Origin: Propionivibrio sp.
GTDB taxonomy: Bacteria; Pseudomonadota; Gammaproteobacteria; Burkholderiales; Rhodocyclaceae
Assembly (NCBI GenBank): GCA_003249625.1
Contig: QKII01000153.1
Location: forward strand, 1 to 13,624
Length of the DNA: 13,624 nt
Reading direction: 5' to 3'
Under the pieces are notes generated by a model, which did no database searches, was not told the origin of the DNA, and saw nothing but the letters and a program-made list of their open reading frames with translations. Of this stretch, positions 1 to 7,949 are shown piece after piece; the stretch's first letter is position 1, and the number at the start of each line of letters is the position of its first letter. A program made the translations under genes and the position numbers.

Positions 1-754
1 GTGAGGGTCGATCCTCGTTCCTGTAAACGACATTCACGCCTGGCAGCTGGATCTGATAGGGATAGAACTCCGCACCCGGCTTGCCGATCTCGTCATAACT
101 GGCAACCGGAATCCAGAGTAGTTCAGCGTGAAAATTGTCATTAAAGTACTCTGCACGCGCGGCCCATTGAGTGATACGCATCATGTCAAATTCAGGCAGA
201 ATGAATTCGCGCATGTCGCGTGCTGAAACGACATCGGCAAAGAACAGCCCGACCATTTCCCCCCAAACCACGTGCTGCTTGCCAAGGCGAAAATCCCAGT
301 CGCCGGCGCTGACGTCGAGATAGTTCTCACGCAAATTGATGTTGAACCGTTGATCGTGCGCAACGCTGCTCGAGTAGTAATCGTTCGCACTGAAAACCGC
401 ATCGTAGTCGACACGTGCGCCGAGCTTCCATTTGAGGCCATTGCCGAGGCTGCCCTGCCCCGAGAAATCACCGCGCGTCATCATCTTCGACCAATGTGAC
501 GGCGATTCGGTGGTATGCGCCATTTCCACTTGAATAAAGCCCCTGAGCCCCTTCCCACCCGAGGTAATCGGCTTTTCCGCTGGTTTCTCGTCCGAAAACA
601 GATCGTCGCCGAAAAGCGCGTCCCGACTGTCTTCACCCTTATCCTGCGAACTCGCCGCGAGCAACACAGGCGAATCCAGACCTTCCGCCACCGCGGGAAA
701 GGCCAGTGACAATGCCGAACAGGTTGCCAGCATCGAGAACGTGTCTATGCGCAT
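1..754 (-). CDS. DUF1302 family outer-membrane protein (3' end beyond the window)
   Basis: I translated this gene from the reverse strand; it is open for 251 codons and runs off the left edge without a stop. The start is the ATG at 754, preceded by AAGGA with 7-nt spacing. Residues 1-23 form a signal peptide ending in AVA before Glu24. The mature part has alternating, Tyr/Trp-rich strands as in an outer-membrane barrel. Residues 158-166 (GKQHVVWGE) and 174-184 (DVVSARDMREF) match the signature region of DUF1302 proteins as I know them. Family members are predicted barrel proteins of unknown substrate, often encoded beside LolA-like periplasmic proteins and envelope transporters. It starts 22 bp after the ABC ATPase stop, so the two are probably one operon. 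The substrate cannot be read from the sequence. Confidence 0.85.
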   Translation of the reverse strand, partial: MRIDTFSMLATCSALSLAFPAVAEGLDSPVLLAASSQDKGEDSRDALFGDDLFSDEKPAEKPITSGGKGLRGFIQVEMAHTTESPSHWSKMMTRGDFSGQGSLGNGLKWKLGARVDYDAVFSANDYYSSSVAHDQRFNINLRENYLDVSAGDWDFRLGKQHVVWGEMVGLFFADVVSARDMREFILPEFDMMRITQWAARAEYFNDNFHAELLWIPVASYDEIGKPGAEFYPYQIQLPGVNVVYRNEDRPS

Positions 755-776
755 TCTTTTATCCTTGTAGGTCTTC

Positions 777-1508
777 TTAGTTTTGTGGACGGTGCCGTGC
801 CAGCGACCATTTTTTTTCTTCAGAGCGAACGCCGAGCATGCTAATTTCTCCGTCCTCGACGCGGACCAAGCGGTCCGCCTTGGCAATGACGCGCTTGTCG
901 TGCGTCGAAAAAATGAAGGTAGTATTGAACTTCCGATTGATCTGCTTCATCAGGGTCAGTATCTCTTCCCCGGTCTTGTGATCGAGGTTGGCGGTAGGCT
1001 CGTCCGCCAGCACGATCGCCGGGAGGATCGCCAACGCGCGGGCAATGGCCACTCGCTGACGCTGACCGCCGCTCAACTGGTTCGGCCGATGCTCGGCGTA
1101 TTTGGCGAGACCAACGATATCAAGGAAATAATCGACCCGCCGTTTTCTTTCCGCCGGAGACACGTCCTTGCGCTGAAGCAGCGGATACTCGACATTTTCC
1201 GCGGCGGAAAGCACCGGCAGCAGGTTGAATGTCTGGAAGATGAAGCCGATCGTGCGATTGCGCAAATCAGCCAACTGATCCGGCGTCTTGTCACTAACAT
1301 CGACATCATTGATGAAGATTTTTCCGCTCGTCGGGCTGTCGATGCAGCCGATGAGATTGAGGAGTGTCGTTTTTCCACTTCCTGACGGACCTGCGATGGC
1401 CAGAAATACCCCAGGCTCGAAAGATAGCGTAATGTCCTTGAGCGCTTGGACTTTCTGATCGCCGAGCAGATAATCCTTGTATACGTTTTCAATGCGAACA
1501 ACGCTCAT
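777..1508 (-). CDS. ABC transporter ATP-binding protein, LolD/MacB-like
   Basis: This is a 243-residue stand-alone nucleotide-binding subunit. Visible motifs are Walker A (GPSGSGKT, residues 40-47), Q-loop Gln92, signature LSGGQ (145-149), Walker B ending in IVLADE (165-170) and switch His203. The sequence style (FQTFNLLPVLSAAENVEYPL) is that of the LolD/MacB/FtsE branch, whose members work with FtsX-like permeases in lipoprotein export or mechanotransmission at the inner membrane. I chose the ATG at 1508 (MSVVRIENVYKDY) because the fold begins there and an AGAGGG lies upstream; an in-frame start at 1577 would overlap the divergent gene. No permease is encoded in the window, so the partner must lie beyond the left edge or elsewhere. 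The substrate is unknown; involvement in envelope lipid or lipoprotein transport is inferred from neighbours. Confidence 0.9.
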   Translation of the reverse strand: MSVVRIENVYKDYLLGDQKVQALKDITLSFEPGVFLAIAGPSGSGKTTLLNLIGCIDSPTSGKIFINDVDVSDKTPDQLADLRNRTIGFIFQTFNLLPVLSAAENVEYPLLQRKDVSPAERKRRVDYFLDIVGLAKYAEHRPNQLSGGQRQRVAIARALAILPAIVLADEPTANLDHKTGEEILTLMKQINRKFNTTFIFSTHDKRVIAKADRLVRVEDGEISMLGVRSEEKKWSLARHRPQN

Positions 1509-1560
1509 GTATGGCCCTCTGCCAGCTCGGGGCCGGCAACTTGACGGGAAAGGGAAAACC

Positions 1561-2366
1561 ATGGAAATCATGACCATCCGACATCAATGTGTCAAGGCAG
1601 CCGTGACAATTGCATCATCGTTGTCATTTATTTCTGTATTCCCCGCCTTTGGCCAAGACACGGCCTCGTTAGCGGCCGACGACCCTGTCGCCAAAGAGAT
1701 CGTCGAAAAAGCGGATCTGGTCCGTTTTCCAGCGGAGGGATTCCAGGTTGAAATCAACATCACAACCACAAAAGCCGGACAGGATGCGGAAGCTCGCAAA
1801 TACCGTGTTCTGTCCAAGGGCAACAGCAACACCGTGGTAATGGTCACGGAACCTGCATCCGAGCGCGGTCAAATCATCCTTATGAAAGGCCGAGACCTGT
1901 GGGTTTTCATGCCGGACGTCTCGCAACCGATCCGGATTGCGCTGTCGCAGCGATTGACCGGGCAGGTGGCGAACGGCGACCGAACGGCGACTTGGCGCGT
2001 GCCAATTTCGCTGGCGACTACCATGCGAAGATCATCCGTACGGAAACCATCGACGCGGAAACGTACCACGTCCTGGAGTTGAAGGCCGTGGATCGTGGTG
2101 TTACCTACCAGAAGGTCATCTACTGGGTCCGAGAGAAGGACAATTGGCCGTTCAAGGCCGAGTTCTATTCGTTGTCGAATCGCCTGCTGAAAACGTGCAA
2201 ATATGAACGCTTCCAGATGATGGAGGGGCGCCAGCGCCCCACACGCCTTGTCATGAACGACGCCATGCGTAGCGGCGAACAGTCGGTTCTGGAATATGAA
2301 CGAATGAAACTGCGTGACCTGCCGGACAAGGTATTTACCAAGGACTACCTGAAGAAACTCGATTGA
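1561..2366 (+). pseudogene. LolA-like outer membrane lipoprotein-sorting protein, frameshifted
   Basis: Two overlapping plus-strand frames together encode one protein of the LolA-like lipoprotein-sorting family (COG2834 type). The first runs from the ATG at 1561 (AAGGGA 6-7 nt upstream) through a signal peptide ending near FPAFG/QD, to LTGQVANGD at 1980. It then leaves frame and stops at 2080-2082 after 33 foreign residues. The second frame resumes with LARANFAGDY at 1992 and ends at 2366. The break is a perfect 11-bp tandem duplication (CGAACGGCGAC at 1970-1980 and 1981-1991). Deleting one copy restores an uninterrupted 264-residue protein, a normal family length. Such proteins are periplasmic and bind lipid or lipoprotein in a half-barrel. 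As written, the product is a 173-residue truncation lacking the C-terminal half. A sequencing or assembly artefact is possible. Confidence 0.85.
1970..1991 (+). repeat. Perfect 11-bp tandem duplication causing a frameshift
   Basis: CGAACGGCGAC is present twice head to tail (1970-1980 and 1981-1991) inside the LolA-like gene. Eleven is not a multiple of three, so the second copy shifts the downstream frame. Removing either copy joins VANGD to LARANF in one frame. Confidence 0.95.
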
Positions 2367-2452
2367 TAAATTGCGAATTCATGAAAGCATGGAATTCCTT
2401 CATATCAAGAGCACCTTTGGTATAGCCATCTCCCAAAACAGAAGTGGTTACG

Positions 2453-2481
2453 AAAAAAGGCCGGGATTTCCGGCCTTTTTT
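2453..2481. terminator. Bidirectional intrinsic terminator between convergent genes
   Basis: The arms are AAAAAAGGCCGG (2453-2464) and CCGGCCTTTTTT (2470-2481), a perfect 12-bp stem with a GATTT loop. The A tract on one side and T tract on the other give a U-tail in either direction. It lies between the plus-strand LolA-like gene (ends 2366) and the minus-strand phosphatase gene (ends 2617), so it can stop both transcripts. Apart from this hairpin and a weak micro-ORF, I see no gene in the 250-bp gap 2367-2616. Confidence 0.9.
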
Positions 2482-2616
2482 AGGTTTATCGCACCAGAAA
2501 CCCGACTGCGGCCTTCGCCGCGGCGACCAGTATTTCAGTCCCACACAACTTTTTTGGCAGTTCCATAGTGGCAACGGTTATAGAACTACACAGAAACCAT
2601 ACCCCTGCGGACGAAT

Positions 2617-3114
2617 TCAACCGCGACGGCTTGATCCCGAAACCGTCTCGATCAGCCCTTTCGCGGCTTGCTCGCACAGATCGAGCACAACTTCAAACCC
2701 TTCCGGCCCGCCGTAATACGGGTCGGGAATTTCTTTCTGCTGCGTAGCTCTGGCGAAATCGAGAAACAGTCCGAGCTTATGCAGATGCTCCGGCGGACAT
2801 ATCCTACGCATGAATGCCAGATTCTGCCGATCCATCGCCAGTATCCGGTCAAACCGGTGGAAATCCTTTTCTTCCAGGCGTCTGGCACGTAGACCGTTCA
2901 AGTCATACCTGCGCTTTGCCGCAGCCTTTCTTACCCGCTGATCGGGAGACTCTCCCTCATGGTAAGCGTGTGTTCCCGCCGAATCGACCTCAATATCCTG
3001 CGAAATTCCGGCCTGGCGTGCAAGGGTTCTGACAACCACTTCCGCTGCGGGCGACCTGCAAATATTTCCCATGCAGACGAAAAGAACACGATACACAGCC
3101 AAGCCAATCCCCAT
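2617..3114 (-). CDS. Low-molecular-weight protein-tyrosine phosphatase
   Basis: This is a complete LMW-PTP-family enzyme, a cytoplasmic phosphotyrosine (or small-substrate) phosphatase. The N-terminal P-loop CMGNICRSP fits CX5R(S/T), with the first Cys as nucleophile. The general-acid loop appears near the C-terminus as IPDPYYGG, followed by the usual final helix (FEVVLDLCEQAAKGLIE). From the ATG at 3114 it is 165 residues, close to the normal 150-165. The start is uncertain: a TTG at 3135 overlapping the preceding stop would add seven residues, and a TTG at 3102 has GGGGA nearby. The ATG lies only 17 bp after the chemotaxis receptor stop, so the two genes are probably cotranscribed. No exopolysaccharide or tyrosine-kinase genes are in view, so the substrate is unknown. 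Confidence 0.92.
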   Translation of the reverse strand: MGIGLAVYRVLFVCMGNICRSPAAEVVVRTLARQAGISQDIEVDSAGTHAYHEGESPDQRVRKAAAKRRYDLNGLRARRLEEKDFHRFDRILAMDRQNLAFMRRICPPEHLHKLGLFLDFARATQQKEIPDPYYGGPEGFEVVLDLCEQAAKGLIETVSGSSRRG

Positions 3115-3131
3115 CCGATTCAAGAAACCTT

Positions 3132-4745
3132 TCAAACCTTGTAAGCCCTTAGCGCCGTCTCGATTTCCTGGCTCATTTCGCTGAGATTATGCACCGCCTC
3201 AGCCGTGCTGCCCGCAGCAGCGGTATTGCGCTCGGTCATCTGGGCAATCTGCTCGATACGTTGCGAGATCGAGGTGCTCGCCGCGCTTTGCTCACGCACG
3301 GCTTCCGAGATTTCTTCGACCGCGCCAACCACGGTTCCCGAGCCTTCCTTGATATCGCTGATCGACCGGCCGGCTGCTTGTGCATTCTCCACGCCCGCAT
3401 CGACTTCGCGAACCGCGGCGGCCATGGTGTCGACCGCCTGTTTCGCGCTGCCCTGCATCTGCGCCAGCAGTGTGGAAATTTCCTGGGTCGATTTGGAGGT
3501 CCGCTCAGCCAGTTTGCGCACTTCGTCCGCAACAACCGCGAACCCACGTCCTTGCTCGCCGGCACGCGCCGCTTCGATGGCGGCATTAAGCGCCAGCAAG
3601 TTGGTCTGGTCGGCGATTTCCTTGATGATGTTGGCCACAGAGGAAATGCTTTCGCTATCTTGGCGCAAAGCATCGATCCGCTCGGATGCTTCACGTACGG
3701 ACTCGGAAATGGTCTGGATACCGCTGACGGTGGTAAGGATCACTTCCGCACCCTGATCAGCCTTGTTTCGCGACTCCTGCGTGTGCAGGCTGGCGTCCTG
3801 CGCCTGGGTCGCGACCATGGAGATGCTGACCGTAAGTTCCTCGATCGCTGCCGCCATTCCTGACGACGCATCGCTTTGCAGCTGCGAATTTTCAGCAATT
3901 TCCTTGGAAGTGGTATCCACTTCAGCCGTAATAGCCGCCATACGCCCCGCAATCGTCTGAACCTCCGCAAAACTGCCGCGCAACTTGGCCAGCAGTTCGT
4001 TGTACGCCTCCAGGCTTGCGCCGACCTCGTCTCTCGAACGAACCTCGATGGTGTCTGTAAAGTCGAGCTCCGTCGCCGTTCGAATGATTGCCTTCTGCAT
4101 CACTGCAAGCGGACGAGTTATCGAGCGCCCCACGAAGAACCCGAACAGGCCGATACCCAATACGCCAACGATTGCAGCCGCCACCGTAATCATCAAGGTC
4201 TTTGCAAAGGCATCACCCGCTGATTTTTCGACGACAGCCACGTTCTCTGTATTGATCTTTACGAGGGCATCAAACGATTTCGACAGCCGCTCGTGCAACG
4301 GGCCGATATCACGCTGAATCATTTCAAGCGCGGTTTCCGTCTCGCCAAGTCCTGCCAACGTATTGATCTGTTTAAGACGGGTAACAAACGAGATCAAGCT
4401 GAGTTTTGCTTCATCCAGAGCCTGCTTTTCGGCCTCATCCGTGACGCCCTCGCCGTACCCCCTGATCTGGCTGATCAAATCGTTGTTACCGTTTTCAAGA
4501 GCCTGTTCAAGCGCTTTGCCTTTCTCGGGTTCTTTCGTTGTCGCCCGATTGTACAGTTGAGGAATCAACGCAAGATATGCACTACGCATGGAACTGACTT
4601 TTAGCAACGCCGGAACCGACTCTTCGGCGATTTTCACCGTGTTGTCGTTAACGTTTTTCAGGCCGTAAAGACCGAAGCTGGACACCGCCGCCGATGTCAC
4701 CATGGCTATTCCAATAAGTAACCAAATTTTTCTGCTTATCAACAT
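3132..4745 (-). CDS. Methyl-accepting chemotaxis protein
   Basis: This is a 537-residue transmembrane chemoreceptor. TM1 is about residues 7-29, followed by a helical periplasmic region of some 150 residues (four-helix-bundle sensor type). TM2 is about 183-205, HAMP about 206-258, and the rest is a long cytoplasmic coiled-coil signalling domain. The hairpin tip at about 376-410 carries the highly conserved [19 protein letters not shown] and [18 protein letters not shown] segments, which contact CheA and CheW. The protein ends in RAYKV with no CheR/CheB-tethering pentapeptide. I chose the ATG at 4745, which has an AGGGA about 10 nt upstream; the longer alternative begins with TTG at 4832 and adds an unlikely 29-residue leader. 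No other chemotaxis genes are nearby. The ligand is unknown. I could not assign a convincing promoter in the 227 bp upstream. Confidence 0.95.
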   Translation of the reverse strand: MLISRKIWLLIGIAMVTSAAVSSFGLYGLKNVNDNTVKIAEESVPALLKVSSMRSAYLALIPQLYNRATTKEPEKGKALEQALENGNNDLISQIRGYGEGVTDEAEKQALDEAKLSLISFVTRLKQINTLAGLGETETALEMIQRDIGPLHERLSKSFDALVKINTENVAVVEKSAGDAFAKTLMITVAAAIVGVLGIGLFGFFVGRSITRPLAVMQKAIIRTATELDFTDTIEVRSRDEVGASLEAYNELLAKLRGSFAEVQTIAGRMAAITAEVDTTSKEIAENSQLQSDASSGMAAAIEELTVSISMVATQAQDASLHTQESRNKADQGAEVILTTVSGIQTISESVREASERIDALRQDSESISSVANIIKEIADQTNLLALNAAIEAARAGEQGRGFAVVADEVRKLAERTSKSTQEISTLLAQMQGSAKQAVDTMAAAVREVDAGVENAQAAGRSISDIKEGSGTVVGAVEEISEAVREQSAASTSISQRIEQIAQMTERNTAAAGSTAEAVHNLSEMSQEIETALRAYKV

Positions 4746-4911
4746 TTTTCGGTTATCCCTCTCTGAAAACAACTGGCCTGACAAAGCGCTCGCTATGCAA
4801 ACCAAATGACAAAATACAAAAACCTTCAACAATCGTGAATGCGATTCGGGAATGAGTCAACAATTTTCATAACAGAAAGCCCCCCGAACGCCCACTGAAT
4901 AAAGAAAAATT

Positions 4912-4950
4912 GAAAAAACAAAGCCGTCTGGGATATTCACCCAGACGGCT
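4912..4950 (-). terminator. Intrinsic terminator after hsp20
   Basis: The arms AGCCGTCTGGG (4922-4932) and CCCAGACGGCT (4940-4950) form a perfect 11-bp stem with a 7-nt loop. On the minus strand the stem is followed by TTGTTTTTTC. It lies 22 bp beyond the hsp20 stop and is the first good terminator I see downstream of the isc operon. Confidence 0.9.
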
Positions 4951-4972
4951 CGTCAATTGAGACAATCGCATG

Positions 4973-5395
4973 TCACTCGATAGAAATACGCCGTGACTTG
5001 GCAAGTGAGCGCTTGGGAAGTTGAAGCTCCAAGACGCCGTTGTTGTACCTGGCAACAACCGCGGTGTCGTCCACCTCTTGCCCCAAACTAAACGACCGCG
5101 ACAACCGGCCAAAATAGCGCTCGCTGCGCAGAAGCTTGTCACCCTCCTTCACTTCCTTTTCGTTCTTGACTTCGGCGCTGATCGAAACCAGTGCGCCATC
5201 GACGGTAACGTGGATGTCTTCCTTCTTCACTCCAGGGATTTCGGCATGAACCGTATATGCTTTGTCATCCTCGCTAACGTCAATCTTGATCTGAACGTCC
5301 TTTTGCCCCTCCAGACGTACCGGACGCAGGAAGTAGCCACGGAACAGATCGTCCAACGCATCGTCAGGTGCGTTATAGCGTGAAATATTCGCCAT
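4973..5395 (-). CDS. Small heat-shock protein, Hsp20 / alpha-crystallin family
   Basis: This is a 140-residue holdase chaperone that binds unfolding proteins in the cytoplasm without ATP. A short N-terminal arm (MANISRYNAPDDALDDLF) precedes an alpha-crystallin domain at about 35-128. That domain contains the AEIPGVKKEDI strand and ends in the family hallmark GVLELQLPK (120-128). The C-terminal RRISIE carries the I-X-I anchor used in oligomer assembly. The start is the ATG at 5395, four nucleotides after an excellent GGGAGGA; the in-frame upstream extension has no such support. A sigma-32-like promoter sits upstream. The gene follows iscX by 98 bp on the same strand with no terminator between them, so it may also be read from the isc operon. 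It is not a member of the standard ISC machinery. Confidence 0.95.
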   Translation of the reverse strand: MANISRYNAPDDALDDLFRGYFLRPVRLEGQKDVQIKIDVSEDDKAYTVHAEIPGVKKEDIHVTVDGALVSISAEVKNEKEVKEGDKLLRSERYFGRLSRSFSLGQEVDDTAVVARYNNGVLELQLPKRSLAKSRRISIE

Positions 5396-5439
5396 TTTGT
5401 CCTCCCGTTGATGAACCGGGCTTGGCCCGTGTATTTTCA

Positions 5440-5468
5440 ATATGAAGGAGGCGCCCAACGATTTCAAG
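5440..5468 (-). promoter_or_regulatory. Sigma-32-type heat-shock promoter for hsp20
   Basis: On the minus strand, CTTGAAA (5468-5462) is a perfect heat-shock -35 element. A 14-bp spacer follows, then CTTCATAT (5447-5440), which matches the CCCCATNT -10 at C, CAT and the last T. This predicts a start near 5433 and a leader of about 38 nt ending in the strong hsp20 Shine-Dalgarno. The call rests on consensus knowledge and agrees with the function of the gene. Confidence 0.7.
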
Positions 5469-5493
5469 GATGGGCTGGGTTCAAATCACTACG

Positions 5494-5688
5494 TTAATCT
5501 GTCTCGTCGATCCAGGCCTGCTGGATTGCTTCCAGGACCTTTTCCCCGCAATGCTTTTCCGTATCGTCGAATCCCGGCAAATGCATGACCCAATGCATCA
5601 AATCGACGAAATTGACCTTCGTCGGGTCGACATCGGGGTATGTTTCGGCAAGCTCGACGGCGATTTCGTTGATGTCAACCCATTTCAT
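5494..5688 (-). CDS. iscX: IscX, Fe-S cluster assembly accessory protein
   Basis: This is a small acidic protein of 64 residues, the usual IscX (YfhJ) length. It begins [19 protein letters not shown] and continues through VDPTKVNFVDLMHWVMHLPGF, both recognisable family blocks. IscX binds ferrous iron and IscS, and is thought to tune cluster assembly as an iron donor or regulator. I placed the start at the ATG at 5688 because it overlaps the fdx stop in an ATGA junction and has a near-perfect GGAGGGG upstream, inside the end of fdx. Longer in-frame starts would lie wholly inside fdx. It is the last gene of the isc set. Confidence 0.95.
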   Translation of the reverse strand: MKWVDINEIAVELAETYPDVDPTKVNFVDLMHWVMHLPGFDDTEKHCGEKVLEAIQQAWIDETD

Positions 5689-6026
5689 CGCTTCCCCTCC
5701 TTGGTCATATTGATCGAATAGCGAGGAATCTCGACAACCAGCGGCGCATTGTTCACGATGGCCTGACACGACAGGCGGGAATTCGGCTCCAATCCCCACG
5801 CCTTGTCGAGTAGATCGTCCTCCGTCTCGTCAGAGGGTTCGAGTTGATCGAAGCCTTCCCGTACGATGACGTGACAAGTGGTGCAGGCACAGGACATTTC
5901 ACAGGCGTGCTCAATGGCGATACCGTTGTCGAGCAGGTTCTGGCAGATCGATTCGCCCTCCTTCGCTTCGATCACCGCTCCGTCCGGGCAAATCTCGATA
6001 TGCGGCAATACGATAAGTTGAGTCAT
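5685..6026 (-). CDS. fdx: ISC-type [2Fe-2S] ferredoxin
   Basis: This is a 113-residue adrenodoxin-type ferredoxin that supplies electrons to cluster assembly on IscU/IscS. The cluster ligands read directly as Cys42, Cys48 and Cys51 in [13 protein letters not shown], plus Cys87 in RLSCQAIV. Cys46 is the extra non-ligand cysteine also found in E. coli Fdx. The acidic segment [17 protein letters not shown] is typical of the ISC ferredoxins. The ATG at 6026 overlaps the hscA stop by four bases (ATGA), and the 3' end overlaps iscX in the same way, so hscA-fdx-iscX are translationally coupled. Confidence 0.97.
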   Translation of the reverse strand: MTQLIVLPHIEICPDGAVIEAKEGESICQNLLDNGIAIEHACEMSCACTTCHVIVREGFDQLEPSDETEDDLLDKAWGLEPNSRLSCQAIVNNAPLVVEIPRYSINMTKEGKR

Positions 6027-7927
6027 GCATGCTCTCCCTTCGTCTCTGGCGGGGTCTCTGCCCCGGGAATATCCTCGATCCGCTTGCCGGCCATCGCCTT
6101 GCGGATGATCTTATCCATGCGCTGCGCCGCGAAATCGCGGGTTTCAGCCTCCAGGTCGTTCATCGCCTGCGAAATCAGCCGCCGGTCCTCACCCAGGGCG
6201 GCCGCCTGCAGCCGACCGATGGCAGCATCGATCGTGGCGAATTTCTCGTCGTTCAGCAGATCGGGATCGCTCTTCATCGCCGACTGGACAGCTTCGATCA
6301 AGCGCTGCGCCTCGACCTGCGCTTCCTTGAGAGCACGCCGCAATGCATCGTCCTTCGAATGCACCATCGAATCCTTGAGCATGTTGGCAATTTCGTCGTC
6401 CGACAGTCCGTAGGACGGCTTGACCGTTATCCCTGCCTCGACACCCGACGTCTGCTCGCGTGCGGAAACGGAGAGAAGTCCGTCGGCATCGACCTGGAAG
6501 GTCACTCGAATGCGCGCGGCACCGGCGACCATTGGGGGAATTCCGCGCAGCTCGAAACGGGCAAGCGATCGGCAATCCGTAACCAGTTCCCGTTCGCCCT
6601 GCACGACGTGCAGTGCCATCGCCGTCTGGCCGTCGCGGAAGGTAGTGAATTCCTGCGCGCGAGCCACGGGAATCGTCGAATTCCGAGGAATCAGCTTCTC
6701 CACGAGTCCGCCCATGGTTTCCAGACCGAGCGAGAGCGGGATCACGTCGAGCAACAACCAGTCGTCACCAGCGTTGCGGTTGCCCGCCAGCAGATTGGCC
6801 TGGGTCGCCGCGCCGAGCGCAACGACCTTGTCCGGGTCGAGGTTATTCAACGGCTGTTGCTGGAAGAATTCGCCAACGGCACGCTGAATCTGCGGCATGC
6901 GTGTCGCTCCGCCAACCATCACGACACCCTTGACATCGGATACCGACAGCCCGGCATCGCGCAACGCCTTCCTGACCGGCTGGATGGTCTTGGTCACGAG
7001 CGTCTTGGTAATCTCCGTAAAGACCTCGGTGGTGAGCTTGAGATCAACGCGCTCGCCACTGTTGAGCCGCGCTGTAATCGGCGCGACACCGTGGCTGGTC
7101 AGGTACTCCTTGGCCTCACGGGCAGAAATCAGAAGCTGGCGCGCATCTTCTGCCGACAGGGGATTGAGCTTCGCCGCTTCGAGAATCCAACAGAAGATGC
7201 GCTGGTCGAAATCGTCACCGCCCAGCGCGGAATCACCGCCAGTCGCCATTACTTCAAAGACTCCGCGCGAGAGCCGGAGAATCGAGATATCGAAGGTGCC
7301 ACCGCCGAGATCGTACACGGCGTAGATACCTTCGGCCGCGTTATCCAGGCCGTAGGCAATTGCGGCTGCCGTGGGTTCGTTGAGCAACCGGAGAACGTTC
7401 AGACCTGCAAGCTTCGCAGCATCCTTGGTGGCCTGTCGCTGCGCGTCATCGAAATACGCCGGCACGGTGATGACCGCGCCAACGAGCTCGCCGCCCAGTG
7501 CCAGCTCTGCCTGATGGCGCAGCGTACGCAGGATATCCGCCGAGACTTCGACCGGGCTCTTTACCCCCGCTGCCGTATGGAGGCGAACCATCCCCGGCGC
7601 ATCCTCGAAGACGTAAGGCATCGATTCCCGGTGCGCAATGTCGGCAAGACCACGTCCCATGAAGCGCTTCACCGACACGATCGTGTTCCTCGGATCGCGC
7701 GCCTGCTCGGCCTGGGCCGCGTAACCGACATCCGCGCCACCGTCGGAATGATAGCGAACGACAGAGGGCAGCAATGGCCGCCCGAGTTCGTCGCCCAAAA
7801 CGACTGACAGGCCGCTCCTGACCGTCGCCACCAGCGAATTGGTCGTGCCGAGGTCGATACCGACGGCCAGTCGATGTTGATGAGGTGCTGCCGACTCACC
7901 GGGTTCGGCAATATGCAAAAGTGCCAT
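6023..7927 (-). CDS. hscA: HscA, Hsp70-type chaperone for Fe-S cluster transfer
   Basis: This is a 634-residue Hsp70 homologue specialised for IscU. The nucleotide-binding domain shows GIDLGTTNS (phosphate-1, about residues 23-31), [11 protein letters not shown] (about 183-193) and DLGGGTFD (phosphate-2, about 206-213). The substrate-binding domain starts near [14 protein letters not shown], and a helical lid follows. The length is close to the roughly 616 residues of E. coli HscA and the protein lacks the acidic DnaK tail. HscA uses ATP, stimulated by HscB, to drive cluster release from IscU by binding its LPPVK motif, which is present in this window's IscU. The start is the ATG at 7927 with AGGA upstream. 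The N-terminal leader before the first strand is slightly long. It lies 22 bp after hscB and overlaps fdx by four bases. Confidence 0.97.
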   Translation of the reverse strand: MALLHIAEPGESAAPHQHRLAVGIDLGTTNSLVATVRSGLSVVLGDELGRPLLPSVVRYHSDGGADVGYAAQAEQARDPRNTIVSVKRFMGRGLADIAHRESMPYVFEDAPGMVRLHTAAGVKSPVEVSADILRTLRHQAELALGGELVGAVITVPAYFDDAQRQATKDAAKLAGLNVLRLLNEPTAAAIAYGLDNAAEGIYAVYDLGGGTFDISILRLSRGVFEVMATGGDSALGGDDFDQRIFCWILEAAKLNPLSAEDARQLLISAREAKEYLTSHGVAPITARLNSGERVDLKLTTEVFTEITKTLVTKTIQPVRKALRDAGLSVSDVKGVVMVGGATRMPQIQRAVGEFFQQQPLNNLDPDKVVALGAATQANLLAGNRNAGDDWLLLDVIPLSLGLETMGGLVEKLIPRNSTIPVARAQEFTTFRDGQTAMALHVVQGERELVTDCRSLARFELRGIPPMVAGAARIRVTFQVDADGLLSVSAREQTSGVEAGITVKPSYGLSDDEIANMLKDSMVHSKDDALRRALKEAQVEAQRLIEAVQSAMKSDPDLLNDEKFATIDAAIGRLQAAALGEDRRLISQAMNDLEAETRDFAAQRMDKIIRKAMAGKRIEDIPGAETPPETKGEHA

Positions 7928-7949
7928 GAATGTCCTGTTGTTTACTCTT

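Noticed and set aside
783..1385. A 200-codon plus-strand frame opposite the ABC ATPase gene
   Set aside because: It is fully covered by the ATPase with all motifs intact. Its translation resembles no family and has no credible start signal.
2225..2240. GGGGCG/CGCCCC inverted repeat
   Set aside because: It lies inside the LolA-like coding sequence over the conserved GRQRPTR segment, so the codons explain it.
4746..4832. N-terminal extension of the chemoreceptor from a TTG at 4832
   Set aside because: The extension lacks a ribosome-binding site, and the canonical positive N-terminus followed by TM1 begins at the ATG at 4745.
4820..4870. TTGACT upstream of the chemoreceptor gene as a promoter -35 or IscR box
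   Set aside because: The hexamer 17 bp downstream (CACGAT) is a poor -10, and the IscR consensus match is only about 15 of 25 with no right half. No sigma-28 flagellar-type promoter was found either.
5396..5440. A possible RNA thermometer in the hsp20 leader (CGGGC, CAA, GCCCG hairpin)
   Set aside because: The hairpin lies upstream of the GGGAGGA and does not pair with it. A CCTCC that could pair falls in the promoter, before the predicted start of the transcript.
6029..7807. A 592-codon open frame on the plus strand, antisense to hscA
   Set aside because: Long antisense frames opposite Hsp70 genes are a known result of codon bias in GC-rich sequence. The translation has no recognisable domain, and the real gene on the other strand is unambiguous.
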